Positions 5,408-5,800 of a stretch of 5,800 nt of DNA are shown here, in pieces; positions within the stretch are counted from its first letter, which is position 1; each line of letters starts with the position of its first letter. Made by a program: the position numbers and the translations under genes. The notes beneath the pieces were generated by a model. The model ran no database searches and was not told where the DNA came from. It saw nothing but the letters and a program-made list of their open reading frames with translations. Source of the DNA: CAYRJA01 sp964424455 (GTDB lineage: Bacteria; Bacteroidota; Bacteroidia; Chitinophagales; UBA10324); assembly GCA_964424455.1 (NCBI GenBank), contig CAYRJA010000138.1:1-5800 (forward strand), in the 5' to 3' direction.

Positions 5408-5800
5408 ATGCTTGTCTTCGGTTTTTATGTAGCGCTGTTTACTTTTTTCATTCTGAAGTCAAAATATTTTTCAGAATTTGGTATCAGGAGTAAGTGGATT
5501 GTTCTGTTATTCATAGCCAAAATAATTTCCGGGATATTCTATTGGTATCTAATGGTTGAAAAATATGGTGGAGGTGATTCTTTGTGCATGTTCAGACAGG
5601 GAACCATTCAGGCGTACTATTCTATTTTTAGCAACCCGGTTATCTATTTAAAATTAGTTTTTCTGCCTTGCACCTTTCCTCCACGACCTGGACTTGAGCA
5701 TTTATCACATTCAATATGGAGCTACGGCGATGAGAGTTATTATTTTATTGTACGTTTTCATGCGTTGGTACGGTTGGTTTCATTTGGCTTAGCTTCTGTA
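5408..5800 (+). CDS. Polytopic membrane protein of unknown function, N-terminal fragment
   Basis: The frame is open from the ATG at 5408 to the window edge, giving 131 residues; the C-terminus is missing. Residues 1-16 and 29-50 are hydrophobic, and 112-131 looks like the start of a further membrane helix. Between them lies an aromatic-rich polar region with EKYGGGDSLCMF (51-62), NPVIYLKLVFLP (76-87) and a YGDESYYFIVR stretch (106-116). The arrangement of an early membrane pair, a GGD[ST] loop and a [YF]xxxRFHALV segment resembles uncharacterised Bacteroidota inner-membrane proteins. Some of these look like GT-C glycosyltransferases of the lipid-linked-sugar type, but I cannot confirm that. 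A GTG at 5399 is an alternative start three codons upstream, and a TAG at 5387 bounds the frame. The gene is divergent from the PerM-like gene across 188 bp. Confidence 0.75.
   Translation, partial: MLVFGFYVALFTFFILKSKYFSEFGIRSKWIVLLFIAKIISGIFYWYLMVEKYGGGDSLCMFRQGTIQAYYSIFSNPVIYLKLVFLPCTFPPRPGLEHLSHSIWSYGDESYYFIVRFHALVRLVSFGLASV

Overview
The window looks like an ordinary chromosomal segment of a Bacteroidota bacterium, perhaps Cytophagales- or Chitinophagales-like (lineage below phylum is a guess). The clues are an AT-rich sequence, a DUF3822 gene next to rsmD and coaD (a Bacteroidota-typical neighbourhood), a short PGI/PMI-type sugar isomerase, a TonB C-terminal-domain protein, the absence of clear Shine-Dalgarno sequences, and TATCTTnG-like motifs upstream of several genes that resemble the Bacteroidota -7 element (TAnnTTTG). 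I see no mobile element, CRISPR array, tRNA or rRNA.

Layout. At the left edge (1-95, minus) is the N-terminus of a DegT/DnrJ/EryC1/StrS-type PLP aminotransferase, cut by the window. From 3565 down to 183 (minus) runs a probable five-gene operon: PGI/PMI isomerase, DUF3822 protein, rsmD, coaD and a small anchorless TonB_C protein. coaD starts with GTG inside the end of rsmD, and the TonB_C gene starts within the coaD stop codon, so the last three genes look translationally coupled. yraN (3606-3977, plus) diverges from the isomerase across 40 bp and ends in a 10-bp hairpin that encloses its stop codon. A 228-bp AT-rich convergent gap with no clear gene follows, then a PerM/AI-2E-type membrane protein (4206-5219, minus). 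A 188-bp divergent spacer leads to the N-terminal 131 residues of an unrecognised polytopic membrane protein (5408-5800, plus), cut by the right edge.

The operon joins unrelated housekeeping functions: sugar-phosphate interconversion, 16S rRNA methylation and CoA synthesis. Two poorly understood proteins ride along. The oddest points are the DUF3822 gene, whose probable N-terminal coding region has no ATG, GTG or TTG; the TonB_C domain with neither membrane anchor nor signal peptide; and an RsmD whose catalytic DPPY motif reads GPPY. I found no convincing new multi-gene system.
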